Shown piece by piece: positions 32,800 through 44,479 of a stretch of DNA of 64,000 nt. Source of the DNA: Physcomitrium patens (lineage: Eukaryota; Streptophyta; Bryopsida; Funariales; Funariaceae); assembly GCF_000002425.4 (NCBI RefSeq), contig NC_037271.1, positions 14,109,903-14,173,902 of the forward strand. The letters run 5' to 3'. A program made the position numbers and the translations under genes. The stretch's first letter is position 1; every line of letters starts with the position of its first letter. Below the pieces are notes generated by a model. The model was not told where the DNA came from. It did no database searches and saw only the letters and a list, made by a program, of their open reading frames with translations.

Positions 32800-34380
32800 T
32801 GGTTTGGCTACCATATGAAAATAATGTGTTTATATATTTAATATAAAATATACTAGAGAACATAGTAAAAGCCATTTTAGTGGATTTTTATTGATTCTAG
32901 GATGTGGATAAATTACTACCTCAAAAAGAGGTTGTTTAAAAGGGCTTCTATTAAAATTTATATAATTTTTTTTTTTTTATAGTGACTTTGAAGTTGATCT
33001 TATTAGTAGTAACTTTTAAATATTTAGAATCACCTTTGTTAGATATTGGTGATCCTTAAAGTCTTATTTTGTTCTTTTTATATGATATTTAGGACATATA
33101 TTGTGTAAATTTTATAAAGAAAAAAATTGGAGAGGGATTTTGGTGGCAAAAAAGGTAGTTAGGGCACCCATATGAATGAATGGAGATGGATGATATAAAT
33201 CTCCATTCCTATTGGTCAAAAATCATGACCAATGGGCTTCAAGGAGGCTGCCTAAGGCCATATTAGGAATTAGGGTTACATTTTTGGGCCATTCGAGCTT
33301 TTGAAGGTTAGGATCAGTAAGTTAAGGTTTTTGGCTATGGTTTTGGTGCAATTTTTGTATGATTTGGATTTTATGTGAAAGAGATATGGGCGCTCAAAAT
33401 TAAGGTGTTGATTTTGTACTTACTGTCACTCTTTTGGATATAACACATGTGTATAGAAAGAAATTAAGGATTAGATATTAGGATTGGAGAGACCACTTTC
33501 TTGGCTATATTTTATATATACTACTTGATGAATTCTAAGTTGGGATGAAGGAGATATTGGAAGTTGAAGTCAGCACTTGGAATCTACAGAGTAGTAAGTA
33601 ACCCGAATTGCTAGTAGTTGTGTTTTGAGTTATATCTTGTGCAATTTGATAAGAATTTGTCTAATTTTTTTTGAAAATGTGTATTTTCACGTAACTTAAC
33701 TTTACACATAAGTTTTGTGGTATTTGGATTTTTGATTTGTAAGATATGAAGAAAATAATACTCGGGATTTATGAATTAGGATTTGAAGCACCTGCTAGGA
33801 TTTTTAAGATGCTAGACAATTGGTAGCAAATTTATAGTTGAAGTTTTTTTTTAGTAATACTTAAGAATAAATTATATATTCTTTATAAAGTTGACAAAAA
33901 TTGAATAATTGAATCGAGAGATATGAATTTCTAAAATTCAAGATGAAAAAATCCTTTGCAAAACTATATGTTTTGATGGGATTTTATTATAATTTGAGTA
34001 TTTTATAAAAAATAAAGGATATTTTTGGATGTCAAGACTTTATATATATATTGAAGATGGATATATATAGAGCTATAGTTAAATTTTGATATAAATATGA
34101 ATTTTTGAGAGGAGATTATGGATTATCTTTGGAATTATTGAAAATCTAACTTACCAACAAATGGTTAGTTATGATTTGATATAAACAAGAATGTTAGAGA
34201 ATTCTTAGATATTTTAGAAAGCCTTATGTACAAACCTTCTTAAATATAAAAGATTTTACAAGTATGATATCTTTTTAATATTATAGTATTTATTTATTTT
34301 CTACTTTAAAGATTTAGTAATTTATTGGAACTTGGCCAATAAGTTAAAACTAAACTATCCATAGCTAGGTACCCAATTTA
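32800..34380. other. Unclassified insertion in copy C gag
   Basis: About 1.55 kb with no homology to gag separates two gag-like stretches. Part of it (33120-33620) is less AT-rich than its surroundings and contains promoter-like sequence but no coding frame. It may be a solo LTR of an unidentified element. Neither its ends nor a target-site duplication could be fixed by eye. Confidence 0.4.
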
Positions 34381-34389
34381 TTACCAAAT

Positions 34390-35215
34390 AGAAAACCATG
34401 TAATATAACATTAGTACTAAAGAATCAAGAGTTTCTCTGCTTGAGAAGTTTGATGGCACAAGATCTAAGTTTCAAGGATTTATCAAATAAGTATAACTTG
34501 TGATTGAACTTCAATTCCAAAGCTATCTAATTCTAAGATCACAAATTAGATTCATAGATACACTTCTTTCAAGTTCAACATTATTGTGGTTTTTATCTTT
34601 TATTAAATAATAAGATCTAATATTGAATAATTTGGAGGCTTTTTTAGTGGAGTTTCCATCCATGTATGGAGAACATGATGCAACTTGTGTTACAACCAAC
34701 AAGATCTATTTTTTATGAGAAGGCAATCGATCCATAACATTATGCTTCATAATTTCCACAACTTAGAACTAATATCTAGTGGGATGATGCTGCACTTATT
34801 AGCCAATTTCTATATGGATTACAATATGAGATAAAGAAATTGATGCTCAACTTATCTGATCCTCAAACATTGAGTCAAGAAATTGACTTTGTTGTATAGT
34901 GTGACAATTGACTTTTCAAATTTTCATCTAAGAGTCAGATAAGTGGGCTTCAATATTACTATAATTTAATAGCAACACCAACGCCTCCACAACACATGCA
35001 TTCAAAAGTAGAGGATATGTAAATTGATGCAATATGTTTCAAACTTCTTATTGAGCAAGAAAAGTCTTGTTGTCATTAGGAATGATTATACTTATATTAT
35101 AGAGAACCTAAGCATAGTGCTCAATATTGTTCAAAAAAATAATACAATTATAAAATAAGAAGTACGAATGTCAAAAAAGATAATATATCAAAAAATAAGT
35201 TTATCCAGCTATAAT
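34390..35215 (+). pseudogene. Copy C gag, 3' portion
   Basis: It resumes with a block similar to copy B 19085-19130 (GTACTAAAGAATCAAGAG; LPEKF-type context read as LLEKFDG). Near 35080-35130 the knuckle region is recognisable but its first cysteines are replaced. Stops are frequent. Confidence 0.55.
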
Positions 35216-35228
35216 AGGGATTGTGTAG

Positions 35229-35640
35229 GTGGAACCTTCTACAATACCTAATGAAGATCCTATTCTTTCTTTAGAATCCTCTCCTTGTTTTATATTAAAT
35301 ATTATTTTAGGACCTATATATTACAAAGCTTTGTGGAGATGTTACTCACAAAATCTTGCCTTGTTAGATTCAAGAGCTTCAATGTGTTTCTTAAATGAAG
35401 AATTTGCTAAAAGATTTAACATATCTTTAGTAAAAAAAACTAAACATGTTCATATAGAAATCATAGACGGTCGCTTGTTGTCTTTTGGAGATGTTACTCA
35501 CAAAATCCTTCTTGTAGAAGTAATAGCTAATGGTTATAATAGCTTTGTGGTATTTAATATCATTAGATCTTCTAATCCAATCATTTTAGGTTTATCGTGG
35601 TTAAAAAAATACAATCCTTAAGTAGATTGGATTTCTCGTA
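35229..35640 (+). pseudogene. Copy C aspartic protease
   Basis: A 130-codon open frame at 35229-35621 encodes the retropepsin domain. The active-site motif reads ALLDSRASMCF, so the catalytic Asp is kept while the following Gly of DSG is Arg, a G-to-A type change. The flap-region equivalent is LLSFGDVTHK; the C-terminal part is IILGLSWLKKYNP, followed by a stop. It should be inactive. Confidence 0.8.
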
Positions 35641-35717
35641 CTCTTTACTTTTGTAAAAGTATAACTAAGAGTGTACTAAATCAAGTAAAAAATCACAAGT
35701 CTAGTACAATTAAACCT

Positions 35718-36619
35718 ATGTTTGTAGGTATAAGAATTTTTTTGTATGGTACAAAAGAAAGAACACTTTGTATTGATTATGCTACACCCATTTCTAATGG
35801 TATAAAGACTTCAAATAGTATTCTAAGTCAATATCAGGATTTTGAAGATGTATTTGAGAAAAAGAATGCAAATACTCTTCTAGACCATTGTCCCTATGAC
35901 TGCTCAATTGACCTTCAAGAAAGAATACAATCGCCATTTGGACCAATCTATAATTTATCACAAAATGAGTCGGCCAAACTCAAGAAGTATATTGAAGAGA
36001 ATCTAGCTAAGAATTTTATACGCCATTCCAAATCTCTAGTATGAACCTCAATTCTATTTGTGAAGAAAAAAGATGGATAATTGAAAATGTGTGTTGATTA
36101 TGGAGGACTCAATAAGATCACCATCAAGAAAAAGTACCCACTACCTTTAACATCAAGACTTCTTGATCAGTTGAATGAACCTAAGTTTTTTACAAAAATA
36201 GATCCACAAAGAGCATATAATTTGGTATGCATTAAAGAAGGAGATGAATAGAAGATTGCATTTCGAACCAAATATGGATATTTTGAATGTAATGTCATGC
36301 TTAATTGACTTACAAATGCACCAACAGCTTTTCAATATCTTATAAATGATATTTTTTAAGTGTTTATAGATAATTTTATTATCTGTTATTTAGATGATAT
36401 CTTGATCTATTCTAAAAACATAAAAGAACATAAACTTCATATTCGTCATGTCTTACAAAAATTAAAAGACGTGGGACTTTATACCAAGATAAAACAAAGT
36501 ATGTATTCCACACTACTTAAGTTGATTTCTTAAGTTATATCATTTCAAACAATAGACTTATAATTGATCCTAAGAAAGTTCAAACTATTATGAATTGGAA
36601 GATCTCAAAAACAGTCCAA
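35718..36619 (+). pseudogene. Copy C reverse transcriptase (truncated)
   Basis: Open to 36044, then continues with stops. It shows FEDVFEKKNANTLLDHCP, LYNLSQNE-like fingers, FVKKKDG, RLLDQLNEPKFFTKID (near 36160), a degraded LTNAPTAFQYL, and the catalytic box IICYLDDILIYSKN near 36380, whose two Asp residues are intact. The frame ends in the thumb region at 36619, at the insertion point of the minus-strand element. Confidence 0.85.
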
Positions 36620-38213
36620 TGTCGAGGAAAAGAGAGTTTGCTTTGAGAAAGCACTAGGCTTTTGGCTGACATTAAATTCTCAATTAATCATAAGATGAAA
36701 AATACTCCAAGATTATTTATAATTTTGTTTTTATTCCTTTCTATCATATTAAACATAGTAGCAATAAACATCAAATTCCAAGCCTCCAGTAATAGTAAAA
36801 GTTGTAGCAGTAAATAATAATTACCAGATGTCCAATAATAGTAAAAGTTGTAGTAATAAATAATAATTATCAGACATCTAGTAATAATAAAAGTTATAGC
36901 AGTAAATAATAATTATCAGACCTCTATTAATAGTAAAATCAATTAGTAATTTCCAAATCTTTTGTAATTTCCAAAATCCTTTTTGTGGTAGTAAAATCCT
37001 TGTAATACCAAAATTCCTTCAATATCGAATCCCTTTGATGCATTGAACTTTAAAATTTGATAATTCTCAATCCAACCGTTAGATTGAGCTCAAATTATGT
37101 GAGAAGTAAGGTGGTATCCTTAACTCTTTTAAATCCAAATTTCAACCATCGATTCTTTACAAAATTTTAGATAACACAATTTCAGTAGTATGGCCTTTAC
37201 ATGTTGACTTACAAACACCTATATACTGATTTTGCGTTTGCTTACAAACCCCATTCAAATGACATGAATTTTTTTTTTGTGTAACTTCTCAATATTATAA
37301 CTACATCTTTGGCAATTTTGAGCCAAAATTCATTCAAAATGCTCCAAAAAATGGCTCAAAACATAACCATCAACAATTCGGTTCACTTACTTTCTTAAGT
37401 TGCAAGCTCTGACTTTGACCAGCCATTTCTTCCTCACTTCAGATCTGATTTCATCAAATCTTGTATAATTGTTGAAGTTCTTTAAGTCAACTTTCCAACT
37501 CCACCTTCCGATTGTTAAATGCCTTTCTAAAACTCTTTGTATGCTTGAAAGAGTGATAGTAGGTACAAATTTCACTTCTAGACTTTAAATAGCCATAACT
37601 CTCTCATTGTAGACTCAAAGTTAACAATCCTTTCACAAAAATTTTAGTCCTTCAAACCAGCTTTCCAATGACACCTTTTGTTTTCTAGAAAACCTTCTAC
37701 AACTTTCTGTATGCTTAAAAGAGTGACAGTTGAAAAACAATTCACATCCTAACTTCAAACAACCTTAACTTCTTCATAAAAAACTCAAATAACAAACTTT
37801 ATACACCAAAATTATAGCCTAAAACACAAGCTTTTTGAATCTCTCCTCTAAATCCTCGAAATTCTCCGAAGAAGTGGTCTCTCCTTCGGTTTTCTCTGAG
37901 ACAGCCCCTTGAAGTTCATTGATCATGTCCTACAGCTAATGAGAGTGAAGATCCTCTTATCTTTGCCTTATCTATCCACATAGATGGCCTAAGGCCACAA
38001 TACTATAATATAAATATCCATATCTTTCTACATCTTCCATATTAAATATCCTAATACTTTTACTTTTACTTATAAAACTTACACAAGTTATTTAAGATTT
38101 CTATAAACTATGAAATTCTATAGAAAATAATTCATTATTTTCTAAGGTCATTATTAAATAACATCAATATAATAACTATTATTTTTATACTATGAATAAA
38201 TTACAACACGACA
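36620..38213 (-). repeat. 3' LTR of the minus-strand gypsy element
   Basis: 1594 bp. On the minus strand it starts TGTCGTGTTGTAAT directly after the polypurine tract and ends CTTTTCCTCGACA, so the ends TGTCG...CGACA form a 5-bp inverted repeat. It contains a 46-bp tandem repeat (36785-36937) and an imperfect duplication of about 180 bp around 37480-37740 (CTCTTTGTATGCTTGAAAGAGTG and a diverged copy). The left border is set by the break in copy C RT. Confidence 0.8.
36785..36937. repeat. 46-bp tandem repeat, about 3.3 copies
   Basis: Units start at 36785, 36831, 36877 and 36923 (partial). The core AATAGTAAAAGTTGTAGCAG is followed by TAAATAATAATTA. The constant 46-bp period shows recent tandem duplication inside the LTR. 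Confidence 0.85.
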
Positions 38214-38249
38214 TCCACCTCCTCCAAACTTGCACATTCTCCGACATGT

Positions 38250-39534
38250 GCCAATTTATATATCTTCATCATCTTCATCATCTTCTATTACCTCCACATC
38301 GTCTACTTAGTCCAGATTTAATGTCTCAAAGTGCTCAAGATCACATGGATTGAATCTATCATTTCTTCTCTTGAATGCCTTTATTTGTTTTCTAGCCACA
38401 GGTATTTTTAGTATTGTTCCATCAAATTCACGAAGTGAATTAGTGGCATTATTATATACTGTTACCACTACATATGGATCGAATCATCTTCGAGCAAATT
38501 TTCTAAGAGTACTATGTTGATGTTTAAGACTGCTATCAAATATTAGTACCTAATCTCCAGCTTGAATTTGCTTGATTCTCAATCAATAAGTTTTATCAAA
38601 CCTTTCTTTGTTGTTCAACCTGGTTGCCTTTAACTTCTCCAATGCAATATTTTTATTTTCAGACAATCTTTCAAGCTGTTGGATTTGAAGTTCTAGTAGT
38701 TCTTTTCTTATAATGTCATCTTTCTAATTTAAAAATACCCAAGTGGGCATTGAATCCTCCATTGGCAAAATTGGCTTTTGAGCCAATATAAGCTCAATAT
38801 GCATATAACCAGTAACAGTGTTGTGAGTGGTTCTATCTGCCTATAAAGTAAATGGCAGAAGACTTGGCCATTGTTTTGACTTACCTCTATAAGCCTTAAC
38901 AAGAGCATTAATAATGAGAGGACACTTTCTTTCACTCTTTCCATTAGCCTCAAGATTATAAGTAGTAGTTAATTTCAACTTCATATCATACCTTTGAAAA
39001 AAAAAAATTAGCCTCAATTACATCTAATTCTCCTCCATCTGCTCTCATTCTTCCAATGCTTCCATATCTTCTAAAGATGTCCTCAAGGATAAATCTACAA
39101 ACCTCTTTTGTAGTCTTGGTCATCAAAGCTCTACCTTCAACAAAGTTAGAGAGTTCTTCTCTAGCCAAGTCAAGATATTTCATACTCCATAATCCTAAAG
39201 GCATGGCTTCTAAGTCAATCATCCATTAAAAGTGCATGGCAAGTGGATAGGTAGGATGCAACTCATCCTTGTATTTATTTTTAGATTGTAATTGGCATTC
39301 TATACAAGAAGCCTCAAATTCCTCCACATCTTTGTAAAGACCTTTCTACCAATATCGTTCCTTGTTTTTGTTGTAGGTGGCCCAAATTCCTCTATGCCAT
39401 GCCTAAAGGATATCATGAAATTCTTTAAGAATCTGATTTTTAGTTTCTATATCATCAATCACCCTTAATGGCACTCCATCTTTCTTTTTTGGCCTTTTCC
39501 ACAAAAAACTATACTTTAAAGGATAGTTATAAGA
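38250..39534 (-). pseudogene. Minus-strand gypsy integrase
   Basis: Continues the frame of RT/RNase H past a stop at 39535. The zinc-finger segment is near 39290-39400 (CIECQLQSKNK). The open stretch 39222-38986 covers the catalytic core (YLDLAREELSNFVEGRALM, RFILEDIFRRYGSIGRMRADGGE). After a frameshift near 38980 the core and C-terminal part continue (ANGKSERK, then a conserved C-terminal domain) to an acidic end near 38280. No chromodomain follows. Confidence 0.8.
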
Positions 39535-41664
39535 CTAATATCTAATGTCTTTAAAGGTCTTGTCTGACCAACCTTCTTGCCTTCTCATAGGGCTTAAATA
39601 AATGTCAATGTCTCTCAATTTCTCTCCATAAAGATCATCTTTAAATGATCCATTTCTATCACTTGATTTTGCTTTATCAATGGCCAATACATAACCATAG
39701 TCCTCAACTTCATCATCTTCACCAATTTCTTGTGTTTCCATTTCTTCTTCACGAATATATCTAGCTCTAGATAACATATCTACTATAGAGTTTTTTTTCC
39801 CAAAAATGTGCACCAACACAGGGTTAAGTGATTTGATGTAGGCTATCCACCTTAACATAGCAATATGAGGAGTTGAACAATTAGCAATCATACCTAATAA
39901 TGATAAGCAATCAGTTTCCAACACCACATTGGTTCCAATCAAATAGTTTCTATCTACCTTCATACATGTGAGTACTCCCAAAAGCTCTCGCTTCACTTGT
40001 GGATATTTTCTTTGTCTCTCTGTGAGAATCTTTACTCCAAATCTGATAGCAAACTTTTTTCCTTCAGCATCATCTTGACCAATAGCCCAACCTATAGCAA
40101 TTGGGCTTGTATCAACGGTAACAATAATTGGCCTTCCACAATCATAGTCAACTTGCCTCAAGATTAGCAGTGATTTTAAAATCTCCTTTAGACCTTCCAT
40201 GGCCATTTCTCGCTTCTTTTTCCATTTGAACTTGATTCCTTTTTTCAAGAGATTATACAATGGCTCAGCTATGTGAGCAAAATAAGGAATCCAAATCTGA
40301 GAGAAGATACAACCACCTAAAAACCTTCTTATTTTAGTGATGCTATTACATGCCTTCATCCTAGCAATGGCATCAAGTTTTTCAGGATTAGGTTTTTTAC
40401 TATATCTCCTATACAAATGTCCAACTATTATAATCTCATCAACTCCAAATTTGGACTTGTCAATTGATAATGTTAAGTCCATGTCTTTAAGTTTCTTTAA
40501 AATTCTCTCTACATCTTCAATATGATCCATTACAAACTTTCTCTATCTATCAGCATCCATAGTCAAGTCTTTTACTTCTTCTTTATAACCTTTGATAGGA
40601 ATATTATCTATAAATAGAATAGTCTTTTCAGGTACAAATTCCCTTAAGATTTTATTCATAGCATTTTGCATATGAGCCACTGAATTTGTCGCACCTTGAG
40701 GCAAGGTGCACATCCTCACAAGTCCTAAAGGAGTTTTTATAGTTGTCAATTCTCTACTTTCTAATGCAAGTTGAAACTGATTATAATCAGAATAAAGATC
40801 TCCAATAGAATAAATGGCATGCCTTACAAAAGCCTCAACAACCTCATCTACAATTGGCCCTGATCCCTTGTTCCTAATGGTCACTTTGTTGGTTGGCTGC
40901 ATGTCTTGAATGAATCTCAAAGCTCCAGACTTCTTAGGTACGCTGAACCATTGATTAGAATATGGAGCCATTGATGGCTCAAGTATTCCTATTTGTAACT
41001 TTTCTTTTAATAAACTTACCAACTTAGACAGCAAGGCTTTTGATACATGAATTCGCTTCAAATCCCAAGGCACATGTGGAACAGTAAAAATGACCATTGG
41101 CACAATAACCTTTGGATTGACACATCCAATTTCATTTAGTGAAGAAAAAAAAGACTTACGATGCTTAGAAATCATTTCTTGGAACCTTTTCTTTTCAGGT
41201 TCTTTCAAAAATTTACCCCCTCTAATTTTTAATTTGGCCAATGTTTCTTTTGTGAATTTTTGTCCAATCCTTCTAATTTCCCTTAATCTAGGCTCTTTTT
41301 CAGCCTCCTTAATATGATCTTGAGAGTCTAATGGTAGTTGTGTTGCCACTGGTTTCACCTTCTTTGCCACAATCTTCTACTTGGTGTTCACTATAGCATC
41401 AATTTCTAAGCCATAACTTTCAACCAACCTCGCATTAGCAATTGTCTTTAATATTTCTTCATATAGGCTTCTTGAGTGCATCTCTATCATTACATTAGTA
41501 GATGCAGTCTTCTCCCCTTGTAAAGTCTCTAAAACTTGTAAAATATCATTTGAAAATCCTTCTTCTTCAACAATTCTAGAAATGAATTCATTACTCAGAA
41601 TTACATCCATTGTTTTTAATTTTCTTTCAATTTTCTTAACTGAACTTTTATATTTAAAATTCAA
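39535..41664 (-). pseudogene. Minus-strand gypsy RT and RNase H (near-intact frame)
   Basis: One frame from 41664 to the stop at 39535-39537 (about 710 codons) is interrupted by only two stops, at 41377-41379 and about 40540. The segment 41370-40543 is RT: FSVPKKSGALRFIQDMQP, IYSIGDLYSDYNQFQLAL, VRMCTLPQGATNSVAHMQ, and a catalytic box read as ILFIDNIPI, with the second Asp of the usual DD pair replaced by Asn. The segment 40530-39535 is RT thumb and RNase H (VTVDTSPIAIGWAIGQ, KRELLGVLTCMK, LETDCLSLLGMI). The region above 41377 links protease to RT. Confidence 0.88.
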
Positions 41665-42098
41665 ATCCTCAACCCTCTTAAAACTTACGAATCCTTCTTC
41701 GATTAAATTCCAAATTCTACAACCATTCCTTCGTACATTGGGGCATGCAATAGTAGATAATTTCTTTGCACCCGTGGCATTCCATATTCCACGTGTGCAG
41801 TCTAAAAATCTAGGAAATCATCATGCTCACAATTCATAGGAATTTCTCTAAGCTGATCTCTATGCCTCTCATGATTTGGTCTCACTATAAGAAACTGAAC
41901 AAATCTTTTTCTATCATGACTTCAAATTCTGACATAGTGTGAGCCATCATTTAATACCTTGGTCTCCATCCTTGTTGTAGTGATGTATGGCTGCTCCAAA
42001 ATAATCAAATAACTTCCTTGATTTTGTACAAAGAAATTTTGTCCTACTTCTACATCTCCAACCTTTACCTTTATTACTGGACAAGCACTAAAAAGAGT

Positions 42099-42440
42099 TC
42101 ATTTTTCATTGTTAGCAGCTCTCAATACCCATCCATGGTTAGTATCAATGGGCCATTTTTCTTTTTCATAAGTCTTCCTAAATAGGATGTTGATCTTAGA
42201 ACTATGATCCACAAGAGCTAAAATTGGTTCATCCAAACATGCAAGCTTGACATGTGTTTCCGTGGTGGCTCTTGCCCAAAATGTATGAGAATAAGATGCT
42301 TCACCTTCACTTTTTCCATAATGTGCCATCCTTGCCTCTTTTTCAAGTCCTCTAATACTTATGACATGAGTCGTTCTTCTTTCAACAATCTTGCAAAAAT
42401 TTGGCAAAATCAGTATCTTTTTCCGAAAAACAAAAGCACA
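42099..42440 (-). pseudogene. Minus-strand gypsy protease
   Basis: The open frame 42407-42099 includes ILALVDHSSKINILF, the position of a retropepsin active site in which DxG reads DHS. It is in a different frame from the linker and RT (743-nt offset), so at least one frameshift lies between them. The flanking segment WARATTETHVKLACL belongs to the same domain. The element breaks off shortly before it. Confidence 0.65.
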
Positions 42441-42490
42441 ACCAAAACTGTTGTCACGTATTAGACATGAGTACTTTTAAGCCAGTGTCT

Positions 42491-42512
42491 ATATATATAT
42501 ATATATATATAA
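42491..42512. repeat. (TA)n microsatellite at element boundary
   Basis: A pure TA run marks the junction between the truncated minus-strand gypsy element and the GC-rich island. Confidence 0.9.
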
Positions 42513-42533
42513 GTATTAATAAATGAATGAACA

Positions 42534-43880
42534 CTAATTTTTTGTTATGTTTTGGTGTTGCGCTTGTGATTGAATAACGTGACCAATGTGTGGAGACCTT
42601 AGAGCATCAAATGTTATGATCTCAAAAGAAGCTCTGAAGAAGCAGGCAAGCAGGGGAAATTGGGAGGAATCGCTTGGAGGATGCAGCCTCAGTACCAGTG
42701 GGACGAGGAGGAAGAGGAGGAAGAGGAGGCACTCGGTGCATACAGCTCCTTCACCAAAGCAAAGCAAAGCAATACTTCCATGCTCAACAGCATGATTACC
42801 ACTGCCACGACAACAACCATGCCCCATCCACACTCACACACATAGGTGTTGAAGCAGGCAAACATGCAATGCAGCATTGAATGTAACTGAGTTGATGACG
42901 AGAGTGGCACTGAAGCTCCCTTGATACATGCTTTCATTCACCACTTCTCCGAACTCTCTGGAATACTCGTCCTGCACCCGGATCAGCCAGCTCCATTTTA
43001 CATTGTCAGTTGAAGGTGTCACCGACATAATCTCCGATACTGAATATTGCATTTATTCTTCGCCCTTGCGAGTTCTACTACATCTTTTGCCGGGGGTTTC
43101 AGAATTCGATGCGCTTCATCGGTTCAAGCTCGCTGGTTTCGTGAAAATAGACCAGGTTCGGTAGACACTCTTCTCAAGCAAAACCAAAGCGCTGGAATCC
43201 CCTACGAAGCTCAAATCACTCATCCTGTCAGTTCATTAACTCCACCATGAGCTCGACTTCGTTGTAGGTTCCCTAAAAACATCTGGCGCTTTCCACGACA
43301 AATCCAGCGCGTGGCGTCCGACTCGAAACGATCTGGCGTATTGAGCTCTGCACAAGCAGAGTGCGCCGCCGCCCTGTTCTCCTCACAGCTGTAACGCTAA
43401 AACCTGCGCACCTTCTACATCGTCGATGTAGCAGACGGAGACACATCGCCACTCACTCCGCCGACACCGACGAGTTCGCCCTCACCACCCTATACCCGTG
43501 ACATTGCATACGGAACCACATTCGTCACAGAATCTGTGTACTTGCTCTCTACTGCACGGAACGAAGAGAAGACCGTCTCTACCGGCCAAAACGATGCGGC
43601 GTTGCCGCCTCAGAAAGAAGACCCGCCAGAAGCGGGAAATCCTTCGACGAAATGTGCAAAACAACGTGTGGACGAGGCAGTCGCTGAAGGGGAAGGATCA
43701 GAATCAGAAGCTGAGATGAGGCAGAAGGGAAGAGCAGGGAACTGTTTAGGAAAGAGCAAGTGCACCAATTATAACAACCAAGAGTGAGTCAACCAAGAGT
43801 GAGTGCTTCCTTGTCAAGAGTGACCACTCTCCCTCTCTCTCTGCTCATGTTTGGGTGCTTTCCTCACTCACTCACTTCTT
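42534..43880. other. GC-balanced island, no recognised gene
   Basis: Composition changes from AT-rich to balanced at about 42540 and back at about 43900. The island has purine- and pyrimidine-rich tracts (GAGGAGGAAGAGGAGGAAG near 42705), a 15-bp tandem duplication (CAACCAAGAGTGAGT, about 43776-43805) and overlapping ORFs on both strands. It may be a promoter and 5' leader, a gene relic or a non-coding RNA locus. Confidence 0.4.
43401..43787 (+). CDS. Unrecognised open frame in GC island
   Basis: The frame is open from 43401 to TGA/stop at 43785-43787 (about 128 codons), preceded by TAA at 43398. No ATG opens it near its 5' end, so it could only be an internal or terminal exon. Its N-terminal part is Thr/Pro/Ser-rich, the middle is polar and acidic (VAEGEGSESEAEM), and the end has two cysteines (GNCLGKSKCTN). 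I do not recognise a domain. In a GC-balanced block an open frame of this length can arise by chance, and nothing else supports it. Confidence 0.2.
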   Translation, partial: NLRTFYIVDVADGDTSPLTPPTPTSSPSPPYTRDIAYGTTFVTESVYLLSTARNEEKTVSTGQNDAALPPQKEDPPEAGNPSTKCAKQRVDEAVAEGEGSESEAEMRQKGRAGNCLGKSKCTNYNNQE

Positions 43881-43899
43881 CTTCCGTGTGTATAGGAAT

Positions 43900-44479
43900 A
43901 ATATTTCTAAGGTTAATATTATTAATACATGAAAATTTTATTTTAAGAGTATTAAGAAGCTTGTGAAGATTTCTAATAATTGCAAATTTATTTTCATTTC
44001 TATCAAGATATATGTTATAAAAAAATTATTACTTATAAAAAAATCTATAAACATTAGAAATTTTTGGTTGAATTAAATTGATTCTATTGCTTTAAAAAAT
44101 CAAAAAAAAGCTTTAAATTGATCTTAGTATTATAATATAATTATAAGAAGTTTTAGAATTTATTTAGAATTTATTTGAAATTTATATAGAATTTTTTAGA
44201 AATATTTAGAGTATATTTTTAAGACTTTGTTAAAAATAATTTTTATCACCTTTGGAGGTGATTAGAAAGAAATTGAGCAAGATTTGAAGGCTCTTTAAAA
44301 TTACTTAAGATAACTAGATGTTTCTTTAATAGTAAAGTCAAAAATAAAAATAATTGTTTTACTAATAAAAAAATAAACAACTAGTAGCTAGTGTAGTAAT
44401 TATAGGAAGGGAGATGCATTTGTCTCACATGGATTATAGCACCTTGGATGTAGGTAAAAGGATAAGAGTAAGATCTTAT
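43900..44479. other. AT-rich spacer, possibly decayed repeat X
   Basis: AT-rich DNA whose GAATTTATTTAGAATTTATTTG-like stretches near 44155 resemble the right half of family X. The match is too weak for a firm call. No gene. Confidence 0.4.

Larger units (their letters stand above)
31855..36619 (+). mobile_element. Ty3/gypsy element, copy C (interrupted twice)
   Basis: A type-2 LTR (31855-32395), primer-binding-like site (TATTAGAGCTTTATC, near 32401), leader, gag, protease and RT in order. Gag is split by an unclassified insertion (about 32800-34380). RT stops at 36619, where a minus-strand gypsy element begins. The rest of pol is not found to the right of that element, so the 3' half is lost. 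Protein similarity to copies A and B is clear over protease and RT. Confidence 0.8.
36620..42470 (-). mobile_element. Minus-strand Ty3/gypsy element without chromodomain (gag and 5' LTR missing)
   Basis: Reading on the minus strand from 42470: protease, linker, RT, RNase H, integrase, an acidic C-terminus (runs of Asp/Glu near 38290), polypurine tract (TTTGGAGGAGGTGGA, 38214-38228), then a 3' LTR. It differs from copies A-D in RT sequence, has no chromodomain and a much longer LTR, so it is a separate gypsy lineage. The right end stops abruptly at a (TA)n tract near 42480, so gag and the 5' LTR were lost. Its reading frame is better preserved than that of copy C, in agreement with its later insertion. 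Confidence 0.85.

Noticed and set aside
43776-43880. Possible microRNA precursor, because of GAGTGAGTGCTTCC and GTGCTTTCCTCACTC blocks
   Set aside because: The blocks are direct rather than inverted relative to each other, no plausible hairpin arms could be paired, and no known plant miRNA matches exactly.
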